The translations under genes and the position numbers were made by a program. A stretch of 38,623 nucleotides of DNA from DASWIP01 sp036397635. GTDB lineage: Bacteria > Actinomycetota > AC-67. The notes beneath the pieces are model-generated. The model worked only from the letters and a program-made list of their open reading frames with translations. It was not told the origin of the DNA and made no database searches. Location: contig DASWIP010000059.1 in assembly GCA_036397635.1 (NCBI GenBank), forward strand, positions 1-38,623. The letters are read 5' to 3'. The stretch's first letter is position 1. Each line of letters opens with the position of its first letter. This document shows positions 8,691 through 16,576 of the stretch, piece after piece.

Positions 8691-9997
8691 ACTACGTCGA
8701 CGCCGTCGCGGCGCTGGAGCGCCGATCCAACTACGAGCGCAGCGGCCGGCTTACGTCACCGACCCTGGAGCGCATCGAGACGCTGGTGGACCTGTTGGCG
8801 CATCCGCAACGGGGATATCAGGTGATCCACATCACCGGGACGGTCGGAAAGACCACGACGGCGCGCGCTGCTTCCGAGGTGCTGCGCGCCGCCGGTCTCG
8901 CGGTCGGCACGTACACCTCGCCGCACGTTGAGAGCGTGCGCGAGCGGTTCGCCTACGACGGGCGCGAGATCACCGAGGACGAGTTCGCCGATGCGTGGGA
9001 GGAACTGACGCCTTACCTCGAGCTGCTCGATCCGAAAGGCGAACAGCCGATCACTTGGTTCGAGGCGACGACGGCGCTGGCGTTCTCGTGGTTCGCCGAG
9101 CGAGCGGTCGACGTTGCCGTGATCGAGGTCGGGATGGGCGGGACGTGGGACGCGACCAACGTGGTTGAGTCCTCGGTCGCGGTGTTCACCCCCATCGGGG
9201 TCGATCACGCGGACGTGCTCGGGGCTATCCCGACCGAGATCGCGACCGAGAAGGTGGGCATCATCAAGCCCGGCGCGATCGTGTATACGGCGGCGCAGGA
9301 TCAAGACGTCGCCGATGTGCTGCGCGCGCGCAGCGCCGAGCTCGGTGCCGAGATCCGCGCAGAAGGCCTCTCGTTCGGCGTGGAGGAAGCGCGGCTGGCG
9401 CTCGGGGGTCAGCAGGTCACCGCCCGGCTCGGACATGACCGCTATCCGAACCTGTTCCTCCCGATGTTCGGCGAGCACACCGCACGTGATGCCGTGCTGG
9501 GCGCGGCGGCGGCGCGCGCGCTCCTCGGCGAGAGCGCGCTCGAGCACGAGGTGCTCGCCGAAGCGTTCGGGGCACTGCATCTTCCCGGACGCATGGAGGT
9601 CATGCAGCGGAATCCGATGGTCGTGCTGGACGGCGCGCACAACGCGCCGTCGGCGGTGGCACTGGCCGAGGCGATGCCGGACAGCTTCACATGGGACCGT
9701 TTGCTGCTGGTCGTTGGGGTCATGGCCGACAAGGATGTTGAGGCCGTCGTCGGGCCGCTCGCCGCGATCGCCGACGAGGTGATCGCGACGGCGAGCTCGT
9801 CCCCGCGCGCTGCCGATCCCGAGCGTGTCGCGCTGGCCGCGCGCGCGGCGGGGGCCGACCCTATCGTGGCCCCGGATGTCGCAGGCGCGCTCTCGCGCGC
9901 GCTCGAGCGCGCGACCGAGCGCGACTGCGTCCTGGTCACCGGCTCGATCTACGTGGTCGGCGAGGCGCGCGAGCGCTTCGCCGACCTACCACGCTGA
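8687..9997 (+). CDS. folC: Folylpolyglutamate synthase / dihydrofolate synthase
   Basis: FolC adds glutamate to dihydropteroate and to reduced folates, in the Mur ligase fold. The 436-residue product has the P-loop GTVGKTTT at residues 51-58, the TSPHVESVRERF segment typical of FolC, and the metal- and Mg-ATP-site motif VIEVGMGGTWDATNV. It also has the C-terminal domain signature VVLDGAHNAPSA. The ATG overlaps the valS stop by 4 nt. GTVGKTTT has Val where most FolC proteins have Asn or Lys, a minor change. The gene is followed by a 41-bp gap and convergent ogt. Confidence 0.95.
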   Translation: MNYVDAVAALERRSNYERSGRLTSPTLERIETLVDLLAHPQRGYQVIHITGTVGKTTTARAASEVLRAAGLAVGTYTSPHVESVRERFAYDGREITEDEFADAWEELTPYLELLDPKGEQPITWFEATTALAFSWFAERAVDVAVIEVGMGGTWDATNVVESSVAVFTPIGVDHADVLGAIPTEIATEKVGIIKPGAIVYTAAQDQDVADVLRARSAELGAEIRAEGLSFGVEEARLALGGQQVTARLGHDRYPNLFLPMFGEHTARDAVLGAAAARALLGESALEHEVLAEAFGALHLPGRMEVMQRNPMVVLDGAHNAPSAVALAEAMPDSFTWDRLLLVVGVMADKDVEAVVGPLAAIADEVIATASSSPRAADPERVALAARAAGADPIVAPDVAGALSRALERATERDCVLVTGSIYVVGEARERFADLPR

Positions 9998-10038
9998 CGC
10001 ACCGGTGCCGGGGACCCTGCCGGCGACCGCTTCCTTTG

Positions 10039-10542
10039 TTAGGCGCTCGCGGCGGCCGATGCGTGCTCGTGTTCCAGCAGCCATCGCTTGACCGGGACGC
10101 CGTACCCGTAGTTCCCGACGTCCCCTCCCGAGCGCACGACCCGGTGGCACGGCACAATCAGCGCCACCTTGTTGATCGCGCACGCCGTGCCGGCTGCGCG
10201 CGCCGCGCGCGGACTGCCGGCGCGCGCAGCCAGTTCGCCGTAGGCCACGGGCTCGCCCGCCGTGACACCGCGCAACGCTTCCCACATCCGTTGGCGCAGC
10301 GGTGTGCCCGGCTGGCGTACCGGGAGATGGTCGAGCGCATCCACGGTGCCCCCGAAGTATTTCCCGAGCGCGTCGGCGAGCCACGGGAGCGGGGCCGAGG
10401 CCGCGCGCTGCTCGCGCAGGCCAGTTTCGAGACGTGAGACGAGTTCATCGATCCCCCGGAACCCGCCGCCGACCACGACGTCGTCGTGAACCAGCGCTGA
10501 GAAGTCGCCCGTCGGTGTCGTGAGGACAAGCGTGCCGATCAT
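10039..10542 (-). CDS. ogt: Methylated-DNA--protein-cysteine methyltransferase
   Basis: This suicide repair protein transfers the alkyl group from O6-alkylguanine to its own cysteine. The acceptor is Cys132 in IVPCHRVV, preceded by the helix-turn-helix and arginine-finger region (YGELAARAGSPRAARAAGTA). The 167-residue length is typical. The start ATG 10542 has AAGGAG just upstream. An upstream frame extension would run into the ada-alkA gene and has no ribosome binding site. The ATG overlaps the ada-alkA stop (ATGA), so the two are translationally coupled. The same fusion-ogt order is known in mycobacteria. Confidence 0.95.
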   Translation of the reverse strand: MIGTLVLTTPTGDFSALVHDDVVVGGGFRGIDELVSRLETGLREQRAASAPLPWLADALGKYFGGTVDALDHLPVRQPGTPLRQRMWEALRGVTAGEPVAYGELAARAGSPRAARAAGTACAINKVALIVPCHRVVRSGGDVGNYGYGVPVKRWLLEHEHASAAASA

Positions 10543-11993
10543 CGTTTCTCCTTCCCTCCGTTGAGTGAGGCCCACAGGTGCACGGTCGCATAGCCGCGCC
10601 ACGGGCGCCACGCCTCGGCGCGCGCGGTGGCGGCGCGCGCGCTGCTCGCATGGCCGTTGCCGTTCAGCGCGTGACGCAGGCCGAGGTCGCCGGCAGGGAA
10701 TGCGTCGGGATCCCGCAGTGCGCGCATCCCGACGTACGCGGCGGTCCAGGGTCCGATGCCCGGTAGCGCGAGCAGCGCGGCCTCCACCGCGGGGGGATCT
10801 GCCGATCCATCGAGCCGGATCTCGCCGGAGGCGACCGCTTCGGCGAGCGCGCGGACCGCCTCCGCGCGTGCCGCCGGAACTCCAAGGCCGCCGAGGTTCG
10901 CGTTGGCTACCGTGCCGGGCGCGGGAAACAGCGTCCCGAGCGAGGCGTCGCGTGCCGGAAGCGGCGTGCCGCAGATCGAGACCAGACGTCCTGCCAGCGT
11001 GCTCGCCGCGGCGACCGACACTTGCTGGCCGAGCACGGCGCGCACCGCCAGCTCGAACCCGTCGAACGCGCCGGGCAGCCGCAACCCCGGCAGGCGTCGC
11101 ACCAGTGGCGCGAGCAGCTCGTCCCGCCGCAGCACCCGCGCGACCTCGTGCGGCGCGGCGTCCAGATCCAGCAGGCGGCGCGCGCGCTGCACCAGCGTGG
11201 TCAGCTCGCCGACCTCTTCAGCGTGCACGCGCAGCAACACGGCGTCCTTTGCGACGTCGGGTCGCAACTCGAGCACGCCTGCGCCGTCGCCGACCTGCAC
11301 GGTGCGGCGGTAGGCACCAGCGCGAACCTCCTCGACGCCGGGGATCGCGCGGGCGGCCAGATATGCGAGCATCTGGTCCCACGCGTACGGCGGCCGGTAC
11401 CGCAGCAAGAGCTGCATCCCGGGCGCTCGCCCGGCGGTCCCGTCGGCACGTAGCTCTCGCGGCGTCCGTCGATAGATCGCACGGATCGTGTCGTTGAACG
11501 AACGAACGCTTGCGAATCCGGACGCGAAGGCGATCTCGGCCATGGTCAGGCTCGTCTGATCGAGCAGCTGGCGCGCTAGCCGCGCGCGCCGCGATCGCGC
11601 CAGCGCGATCGGCGGCGCGCCCACCTCCTCGACGAAGAGCCGATGCAGGTGTCGTGGACCGACCGCCAAGCGCGAGGCGAGGCCGACGACACCTTCTCGA
11701 TCGACCACGCCGTCGGCGATCAGCCGCAGGCCACGTCCGACCAGGTCGGCCCGCACATCCCACTCGGGCGAGTCAGGGCTCGCCTCGGGACGGCAGCGCC
11801 GGCACGGCCGGAACCCTGCCAGCTCTGCTGCCGCGGCGTGGGTGTAGAAGCGGCAGTGCTCGGGCTTCGGGGTTCTCGCGGGGCAGATGGGCCGGCAGTA
11901 GATACCGGTGGAGGTGACGCCGGTGAAGAACCGGCCGTCGAAGCGCCGGTCGCGGCTGCGCACCGCCTGGTAGCGCGCCTCGAACTCTCCCAT
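10539..11993 (-). CDS. alkA: Ada-AlkA fusion: adaptive-response methyl acceptor/regulator plus 3-methyladenine DNA glycosylase
   Basis: This is a three-part protein of 484 residues. Residues 1-75 are an Ada-type zinc domain with Cys33, Cys37, Cys64 and Cys67; Cys33 (TGIYCRPICPAR) corresponds to the methylphosphotriester acceptor. Residues about 85-185 are an AraC-type DNA-binding domain (helices around ALARSRRARLARQLL and FASVRSFNDTIR). From about 200 onward comes the AlkA N-domain, then the HhH-GPD glycosylase with GIGPWTAAYVGMRA and the catalytic Asp in FPAGDLGLRHAL. It should both sense alkylation and excise alkylated bases. ATG 11993 is chosen because it begins the Ada domain; a TATAAC box 6 nt upstream implies a leaderless transcript. 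It overlaps ogt by 4 nt. Upstream lies a 36-bp palindrome. Confidence 0.93.
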   Translation of the reverse strand: MGEFEARYQAVRSRDRRFDGRFFTGVTSTGIYCRPICPARTPKPEHCRFYTHAAAAELAGFRPCRRCRPEASPDSPEWDVRADLVGRGLRLIADGVVDREGVVGLASRLAVGPRHLHRLFVEEVGAPPIALARSRRARLARQLLDQTSLTMAEIAFASGFASVRSFNDTIRAIYRRTPRELRADGTAGRAPGMQLLLRYRPPYAWDQMLAYLAARAIPGVEEVRAGAYRRTVQVGDGAGVLELRPDVAKDAVLLRVHAEEVGELTTLVQRARRLLDLDAAPHEVARVLRRDELLAPLVRRLPGLRLPGAFDGFELAVRAVLGQQVSVAAASTLAGRLVSICGTPLPARDASLGTLFPAPGTVANANLGGLGVPAARAEAVRALAEAVASGEIRLDGSADPPAVEAALLALPGIGPWTAAYVGMRALRDPDAFPAGDLGLRHALNGNGHASSARAATARAEAWRPWRGYATVHLWASLNGGKEKR

Positions 11994-11999
11994 GCCGCC

Positions 12000-12005
12000 G
12001 TTATA
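12000..12005 (-). promoter_or_regulatory. -10 box of the ada-alkA/ogt operon, leaderless type
   Basis: The minus strand reads TATAAC, ending 6 nt before the ATG at 11993. Transcription would begin at or next to the start codon. No -35 is apparent, as expected if an activator such as methylated Ada recruits polymerase. Confidence 0.5.
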
Positions 12006-12083
12006 GCCGCTGCCGGGCCCCCGTGTCTGGCAAGAATCGGACCTGGTCGCCCGGCCGGGGGCTGGCGACCTTGCGTCGGAGAA

Positions 12084-12119
12084 CGTGTGCGTGTGCAACC
12101 CGGGTTGCACACGCACACG
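12084..12119. repeat. Perfect 36-bp palindrome between ada-alkA and ndk
   Basis: Two perfect 18-bp arms meet at 12101/12102 with no spacer; the centre is CCCGGG. Each arm is CGTGTGCGTGTGCAACCC or its complement, largely alternating purine and pyrimidine. It lies about 79 bp upstream of the ada-alkA -10 and about 107 bp upstream of the ndk -10. No U-tract follows on either side, so it is not a normal intrinsic terminator. It could be an operator for a dimeric regulator, a cruciform or Z-prone element, or a mobile remnant. Confidence 0.85.
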
Positions 12120-12225
12120 ATCGTCTACGCCATCTTCCCACCGCGCGTCGATCCGGCGGATCGACCGGATGCAGCCGTTCCGGACGGACCGGGCACGCGA
12201 CAGTGGGCGCCGCGCGCGCATCCCG

Positions 12226-12231
12226 TACACT
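12226..12231 (+). promoter_or_regulatory. Possible -10 box of ndk
   Basis: TACACT lies 42 nt upstream of the ndk ATG. No convincing -35 is seen at the normal spacing. Confidence 0.4.
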
Positions 12232-12273
12232 GGCGCCCGCACCGCACCGCCCTTCGGTGAACAAGGAGATCCC

Positions 12274-12681
12274 ATGCAACGCACGCTCGTCCTGATCAAG
12301 CCCGACGGTGTCCGCCGGCGCCTGGCCGGCGAGGTGATCCGCCGTCTGGAGAACAAGATGCTCGACATCGTCGCCGTGCGGATGCTCACCGTCGACGAGG
12401 ATCTCGCGAAGCGTCACTACGAGGAACACGTAGACAAGCCGTTCTTCGGGGAGCTGCTCGCGTTCATCACATCCGGCCCGGTGATCGCGATGGCGGTGGA
12501 GGGCGACGAGGCGGTGAGCGTCGTGCGTCAGATGATGGGCACGACCGACCCCAAGAAGGCCGCGCCGGGCACGATCCGCGGCGACTACGCGATCATCGTC
12601 ACCGAGAACCTCGTGCATGGCTCGGACTCGCCCGACTCGGCTGCGCGTGAGCTCGGCCTGTTCTTCCCCGACCTGAGGTGA
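12274..12681 (+). CDS. ndk: Nucleoside diphosphate kinase
   Basis: Ndk transfers the gamma phosphate from ATP to other nucleoside diphosphates through a phosphohistidine. The 135-residue protein starts MQRTLVLIKPDGV, and the active-site His115 is in ENLVHGSDS. The RGDYA segment of the Kpn-loop region is present. AAGGAG stands 5 nt before ATG 12274. Frame-open sequence further upstream runs through the palindrome and is not coding. Its stop overlaps the radC GTG by 4 nt. In actinobacteria ndk normally sits between folC and mreB, as here. Confidence 0.97.
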   Translation: MQRTLVLIKPDGVRRRLAGEVIRRLENKMLDIVAVRMLTVDEDLAKRHYEEHVDKPFFGELLAFITSGPVIAMAVEGDEAVSVVRQMMGTTDPKKAAPGTIRGDYAIIVTENLVHGSDSPDSAARELGLFFPDLR

Positions 12682-13367
12682 CCGCGGGACCGCGGGTGCG
12701 CGACTACGCGCCCGCGGACCGGCCACGCGAGCGGCTGCGCACGCTCGGCCCGTCGGCGCTCAGCGACGCTGAGGTCCTGTCGCTGATCCTGGGAACCGGT
12801 GGCCGCGACGGCGTGCTCAGCCTGGCCGCCCGCGTGCTCGCCGCGGTCGGTGGACCCGGTGGCCTCGCGCGCGCGTCCGAACGCGAGCTCGCGCGTGTCC
12901 CGGGCATCGGTCCCGCCAAGGCGGCCGAAGTCGTCGCCGCGCTAGAGCTCGGTCGTCGAGCAGCGCGCGGCCTCGCCGCCGAGCGCCCCCAGATCTTCCA
13001 CCCCGCCGACGCTGCCGCGCTGCTGATGCCGCGGCTCGCGCACCTGGATCGCGAGGAGTCGATGGTGCTCGTGCTCGACCGACGGCACCGCGTGCTTCGC
13101 GAGGCCTCGGTTGGGATCGGCGGCGTCGCGCACGCGCCCATGGAGGCGCGGGAGGTGCTCGCGGCCGCGCTGCGCGAGCCTGGCGCGGCTGCGGTTCTGG
13201 TCGCGCACAACCATCCCAGCGGCGAGGCGACCCCGAGTCCCGACGACGTCGCGGTGACCAGACGCCTGGCGCGCGCGGCCGAACTGGTCGGACTGGAGTT
13301 CGTGGACCACCTGATAGTGGCCGCTCGTGGCTGGTGCAGCCTCGTCGAGGCCGGCGCGCTGACGTAG
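12678..13367 (+). CDS. radC: RadC-family JAB-domain protein
   Basis: The 229-residue protein has the RadC layout. An N-terminal UPF0758 helical part holds RPRERLRTLGPSALSDAEVLSLILGTG and a helix-hairpin-helix LARVPGIGPAKAAEVVAALE. A C-terminal JAB/MPN metalloprotease-like domain has the zinc motif HNHPSGEATPSPDD. The name comes from a mistaken link to recombination repair; the biochemical role is still unclear. It starts GTG 12678, overlapping the ndk stop (GTGA), so it depends on ndk translation. RadC between ndk and mreB is not part of the standard actinobacterial order that I know. Confidence 0.93.
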   Translation: MTAGPRVRDYAPADRPRERLRTLGPSALSDAEVLSLILGTGGRDGVLSLAARVLAAVGGPGGLARASERELARVPGIGPAKAAEVVAALELGRRAARGLAAERPQIFHPADAAALLMPRLAHLDREESMVLVLDRRHRVLREASVGIGGVAHAPMEAREVLAAALREPGAAAVLVAHNHPSGEATPSPDDVAVTRRLARAAELVGLEFVDHLIVAARGWCSLVEAGALT

Positions 13368-13392
13368 CCGCCTCTACTTCGAGCGCTTCTGG

Positions 13393-13404
13393 GCCGCTAG
13401 CGGC
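13393..13404. terminator. Possible bidirectional terminator between radC and the convergent gene
   Basis: GCCGCTAGCGGC is a perfect 12-bp palindrome in the 46-bp gap between two convergent stops, flanked by a direct repeat CTTCTGGGC. There is no strong T run on either strand, so activity is uncertain. Confidence 0.35.
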
Positions 13405-13413
13405 TTCTGGGCT

Positions 13414-14277
13414 CTAGATGCCCAGCGGACGGAACAACGGCCAGGCCTCGCCGATCGGCGCGTACGCCGCGACCACGGGCACGGTGCCCGGCGAAGCCGC
13501 GTAGGTGAGGCCGAGGCCACTCCAGGTCCAGGTCCACGCGCCTTGAGCGCCGGCGAACGCAGGCCGTCCGGAGGTTAGGCCGCCGACGCCGGCCTCGGTC
13601 GAGCGGAACGAGCCGCCGGAACCGTCGGGCGCGCGCCAGGAACCGCTGCACGCCATGCAGTACCCCGAGGTGACGAACCCTCCAACGAGCCCGTCTTGCA
13701 CCTGGCGATGGTGTCTGCTGTTCGAGCCGACCGCGGCCGGGCCCGCCGATGCGGCGATGCCCTCATCGGCGGGTCCGGCCGCCGAGACCGATGCGGCACC
13801 GTCCCCAGTCAGCGTCCACGAGCTCAGCGAGCCTGACGTTGCGGAAACCTCGTCGACGGTCAAGTCCTCGAAGGTCATCCCGGGGGCGAAGACGAGCACC
13901 GTGACGCGCTCGAGCGGGCGAAGGACGTCGTACAGGAGTGTGCTGGACACCATCAGCTCGCGTTCTCCTGAGCCGGGGATCACCGTGACGTCCAAACCCC
14001 CCGCCGCATCGGTGCTGGTGAGTCGAACGGCTCCCGACCCAGCCGGGATGACGTCCACGAGGCTCGAGGAGCGATCGGATACGCCGAAGCCGACGAGAGC
14101 TGGATCCTCACCGCTGATGCGTGCGGAGCTTGAGATGCGCACGATCAACTCGTCGGCGCCCGACGCTCCGGCGGTGACCGCCACGACGATCCAGTTCGGG
14201 TTGGAGGTGGCTTCCGACGCCATCGTGCCGGTCAACGCGACGAGGAGGGTGGCGGCGACGGCGAGACGATGGTGCAA
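13414..14277 (-). CDS. Secreted protein of unknown function
   Basis: The 287-residue protein begins with a signal peptide (basic start, then AVAATLLVALTGTMASEA) and has no other membrane segment, so it should be exported. I do not recognise a family. Residues about 28-150 are rich in beta-type hydrophobic alternation and resemble a beta-sandwich. After an Ala/Gly linker, the C-terminal third has a GYCMACSGSW motif with two cysteines, and it ends with Trp- and Gly-rich sequence. The start is TTG 14277, supported by GGGAGGGG 6 nt upstream. A plausible promoter stands at 14347-14376. It lies between radC and the amidase, downstream of the latter on the same strand. Confidence 0.75.
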   Translation of the reverse strand: MHHRLAVAATLLVALTGTMASEATSNPNWIVVAVTAGASGADELIVRISSSARISGEDPALVGFGVSDRSSSLVDVIPAGSGAVRLTSTDAAGGLDVTVIPGSGERELMVSSTLLYDVLRPLERVTVLVFAPGMTFEDLTVDEVSATSGSLSSWTLTGDGAASVSAAGPADEGIAASAGPAAVGSNSRHHRQVQDGLVGGFVTSGYCMACSGSWRAPDGSGGSFRSTEAGVGGLTSGRPAFAGAQGAWTWTWSGLGLTYAASPGTVPVVAAYAPIGEAWPLFRPLGI

Positions 14278-14346
14278 CGCGAACCCCTCCCTTTGAGCTG
14301 GTGAAGGTGAGGTTCGACACAGTTTCTCCGGTTCCTACAGAGAAGG

Positions 14347-14376
14347 ATGCTATGTTCTTTTTTGCCGTTTTGTCGG
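14347..14376 (-). promoter_or_regulatory. Promoter of the secreted unknown protein
   Basis: The minus strand reads CCGACA, an 18-nt spacer, then TAGCAT. Each hexamer has four of six consensus matches, and the spacer contains an A run. This is the most AT-rich stretch nearby, and the gene starts 69 nt downstream of the -10. Confidence 0.5.
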
Positions 14377-14384
14377 CAGGATTT

Positions 14385-15389
14385 CTACCAGCGGGCGACC
14401 GCGCCCGGGTCCCTGCCGCCGTGCCCGGCGTCGAGCACGATGGAGATCGCCGGAGTGGTCACCTGCAGGATGGCCGGGGTTCCTTCTCCCCACGCGCCAT
14501 CGGCGGCGCGCACGACCGGCCGGACGAGGTAGGTGTAGGTTTTCGCGGGACCGGCCCACGGGTCGAGGAACCGCATCTGAGGACCGGTCGCGTCGATCGG
14601 GTCGCCGCCCGGTGCCCGGCGCAGCGCGATCAACCGCCCGTCGCGATAGATCCGGTAGTACTCAGCGAGCGGGCTGGTCACCCAGGTCAACCTGACCCGG
14701 CGGCTGTTGACCGCCTCTCCCCGCGGATCAAGCGGCGGTGGCAGCGGCATCGGCACCGTGACGCCGGGATCGAGGTTCGGCGGCGTCGCTCCCGTGATCC
14801 GACTCTGCCACGCCAGGATGCCCCCCGCGATCGACGATGCGATGCGCGCGCGGAACGACCTGCTCGCGCCCAGGGCCTTTCCTTCGCTGGGGTTCGTCAC
14901 GAAAGCGCCCTCGACCAGCACGGAGGTCATGCGGGTTCGGCGGAGCTGGTAGTAGTAGTCCCCGTGATCACCACGGCGAGTGAGAAGGACGTTGCGCCGG
15001 TGGGAGCCGAATCTGTCGGCGAAGGCCCTTTGGATCTCGCGGCCGAGAACGCCCGAGCCGTCGCGCCGGATCGAGCGGTAGATCTCGGTCCCCGAGACCC
15101 TGCGGTTGCGGTTGGCGTTGTTGTGGATCGACACGAACGCATCCACGCGCTTGCGGTTCGCGAGGCCGGTCCGATCGCTCGGCCGCAAGGTCTTGTCGGT
15201 TGACCTGGTCAGATACACGGTCAAGCCGGCTTCTCGCAGCTCACGGGCGACGCGAAGCGTGATATCGAGGTTGGCCTTCTTCTCGAGCACGCGGACGGCG
15301 GCGTCGGCCTGGGTCACCGACGCGAGCGCCGCGAACACCACCACGATCGCCAGCAGCCGGCGTGCGGGCGCGCGCCTCGGTCCCACCAT
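14385..15389 (-). CDS. Secreted N-acetylmuramoyl-L-alanine amidase, apparently circularly permuted
   Basis: The protein (about 334 residues) carries every Amidase_3 motif but in permuted order. After a signal peptide (about 1-31) come Glu36 in VLEKKANLD, His89 in SIHNNA, GTEIYRS, and catalytic Glu160 in VLVEGAFVTNP. A Pro-rich linker (about 195-225) and a fibronectin-III-like domain (about 230-312) follow. Only then comes IVLDAGHGG, with His323, followed by RDPGAVARW and the stop. In ordinary family members DAGHGG is the first motif of the domain. All zinc ligands and the catalytic Glu are therefore present, and folding could restore the site. The start is uncertain: ATG 15389 has GGGGAG at 9 nt; ATG 15398 and GTG 15425 are alternatives. 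It is divergent from mreB, in keeping with a wall role. Confidence 0.85.
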   Translation of the reverse strand: MVGPRRAPARRLLAIVVVFAALASVTQADAAVRVLEKKANLDITLRVARELREAGLTVYLTRSTDKTLRPSDRTGLANRKRVDAFVSIHNNANRNRRVSGTEIYRSIRRDGSGVLGREIQRAFADRFGSHRRNVLLTRRGDHGDYYYQLRRTRMTSVLVEGAFVTNPSEGKALGASRSFRARIASSIAGGILAWQSRITGATPPNLDPGVTVPMPLPPPLDPRGEAVNSRRVRLTWVTSPLAEYYRIYRDGRLIALRRAPGGDPIDATGPQMRFLDPWAGPAKTYTYLVRPVVRAADGAWGEGTPAILQVTTPAISIVLDAGHGGRDPGAVARW

Positions 15390-15450
15390 CGGTGCCATCT
15401 CCCCCTGCTTCGAGCCGGCCGGCACCCATCCTGCCTGCTCCGAGGCCTTT

Positions 15451-15478
15451 TTGTCGAGAGTTGCCCCGATGCTAGAAT
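15451..15478 (+). promoter_or_regulatory. Promoter of the mreB operon
   Basis: TTGTCG, a 16-nt spacer and TAGAAT (five of six matches) lie 63 nt upstream of the mreB ATG, placing the transcription start near 15485. Confidence 0.6.
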
Positions 15479-15497
15479 CGCCGCCGACCTACCCGGA

Positions 15498-15515
15498 TCC
15501 GAGGGTCCCCTCGGA
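15498..15515 (+). repeat. Hairpin in the mreB 5' untranslated region
   Basis: TCCGAGGG and CCCTCGGA form a perfect 8-bp inverted repeat with TC between. A second small repeat, GGAAA-GCC-TTTCC at 15526-15538, ends 3 nt before the mreB ATG and covers the place where a ribosome binding site would be. Together they could modulate mreB translation. Confidence 0.45.
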
Positions 15516-15541
15516 CCGCCCGAACGGAAAGCCTTTCCCTG

Positions 15542-16576
15542 ATGTCTAACAGCCCGTTCCAGCTGATCGGCCGCGATATGGCCGTCGACCTCGGAACCGC
15601 GAACACGCTTGTCTACGTTCGCGGCCGCGGGGTCGTCCTCAACGAGCCGTCGGTGGTCTCGATCAATACCAAGAACGGCGCGATCCTGGCGGTGGGCTCC
15701 GAGGCCAAGCGCATGATCGGGCGGACCCCGGGGCACATCCACGCGATCAGGCCCCTCCGAGACGGGGTTATCGCCGATTTCGACGTGACCGAGAAGATGC
15801 TGCGCTACTTCATCCAGAAGGTGCATCGGCGTCGGTGGCTGGCCAAGCCCAGGGTGGTCGTGGCCGTGCCGAGCGGCATCACCTCGGTCGAGCAGCGCGC
15901 CGTTGAGGAGGCGGTCTACGCGGCCGGCGCTCGGAGCGCGCACATCATCGAGGAACCGATGGCGGCGGCGATCGGGGCCGGCATGCCTATCCACGAGCCG
16001 ACGGGGAACATGATCGTGGACATCGGCGGCGGGACCACAGAGGTGGCGATCATCTCGCTCGGCGGGATCGTCGTGTCGGAATCGGTCCGCGTCGCCGGCG
16101 ACGAGTTGGACGACGCGATCGTGCAGTACATCAAGAAGGAATACTCGCTGCTGCTCGGCGAGCGAACCGCGGAAGAGATCAAGATGGCGATCGGTTCGGC
16201 GTTCCCGATACCCGACGAGCCCCACGCCGAGATCCGTGGGCGGGACCTGGTGACCGGATTGCCGAAGACGATCATCGTTAGCGCCGATGAGATCCGGCGC
16301 GGGATCGAGGAGCCGGTCAACCAGATCATCGATGCGGTCAAGAACACGCTTGACAGGACCCCACCCGAGCTTGCCGCGGACGTGATGGACAAGGGGATCG
16401 TGCTGACCGGGGGCGGCGCCCTTCTGAAGGGCCTCGACGAGCGGCTCAAGCACGAAACCGGGATGCCGGTCCATATCTCCGAGGCGCCGCTGTCATGCGT
16501 GGCGACCGGCTCGGGGAAGTGCCTGGAGGAGTTCGAAGCGCTTCGACGTGTGCTGATCTCGTCGACGCGACATTAG
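15542..16576 (+). CDS. mreB: Rod shape-determining protein MreB
   Basis: MreB is the bacterial actin that organises lateral wall synthesis under the inner membrane. The 344-residue protein shows the actin-fold ATP site: phosphate-1 motif MAVDLGTANTLVY, phosphate-2 IVDIGGGTTEVAII, and the adenosine motif GIVLTGGGALLKGLDE. The IIEEPMAAAIGAG segment is typical of MreB. It heads a plus-strand set mreB-mreC-mreD-mrdA-rodA, which points to a rod-shaped cell. No clear Shine-Dalgarno site precedes the ATG, and the leader is structured. Confidence 0.97.
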   Translation: MSNSPFQLIGRDMAVDLGTANTLVYVRGRGVVLNEPSVVSINTKNGAILAVGSEAKRMIGRTPGHIHAIRPLRDGVIADFDVTEKMLRYFIQKVHRRRWLAKPRVVVAVPSGITSVEQRAVEEAVYAAGARSAHIIEEPMAAAIGAGMPIHEPTGNMIVDIGGGTTEVAIISLGGIVVSESVRVAGDELDDAIVQYIKKEYSLLLGERTAEEIKMAIGSAFPIPDEPHAEIRGRDLVTGLPKTIIVSADEIRRGIEEPVNQIIDAVKNTLDRTPPELAADVMDKGIVLTGGGALLKGLDERLKHETGMPVHISEAPLSCVATGSGKCLEEFEALRRVLISSTRH

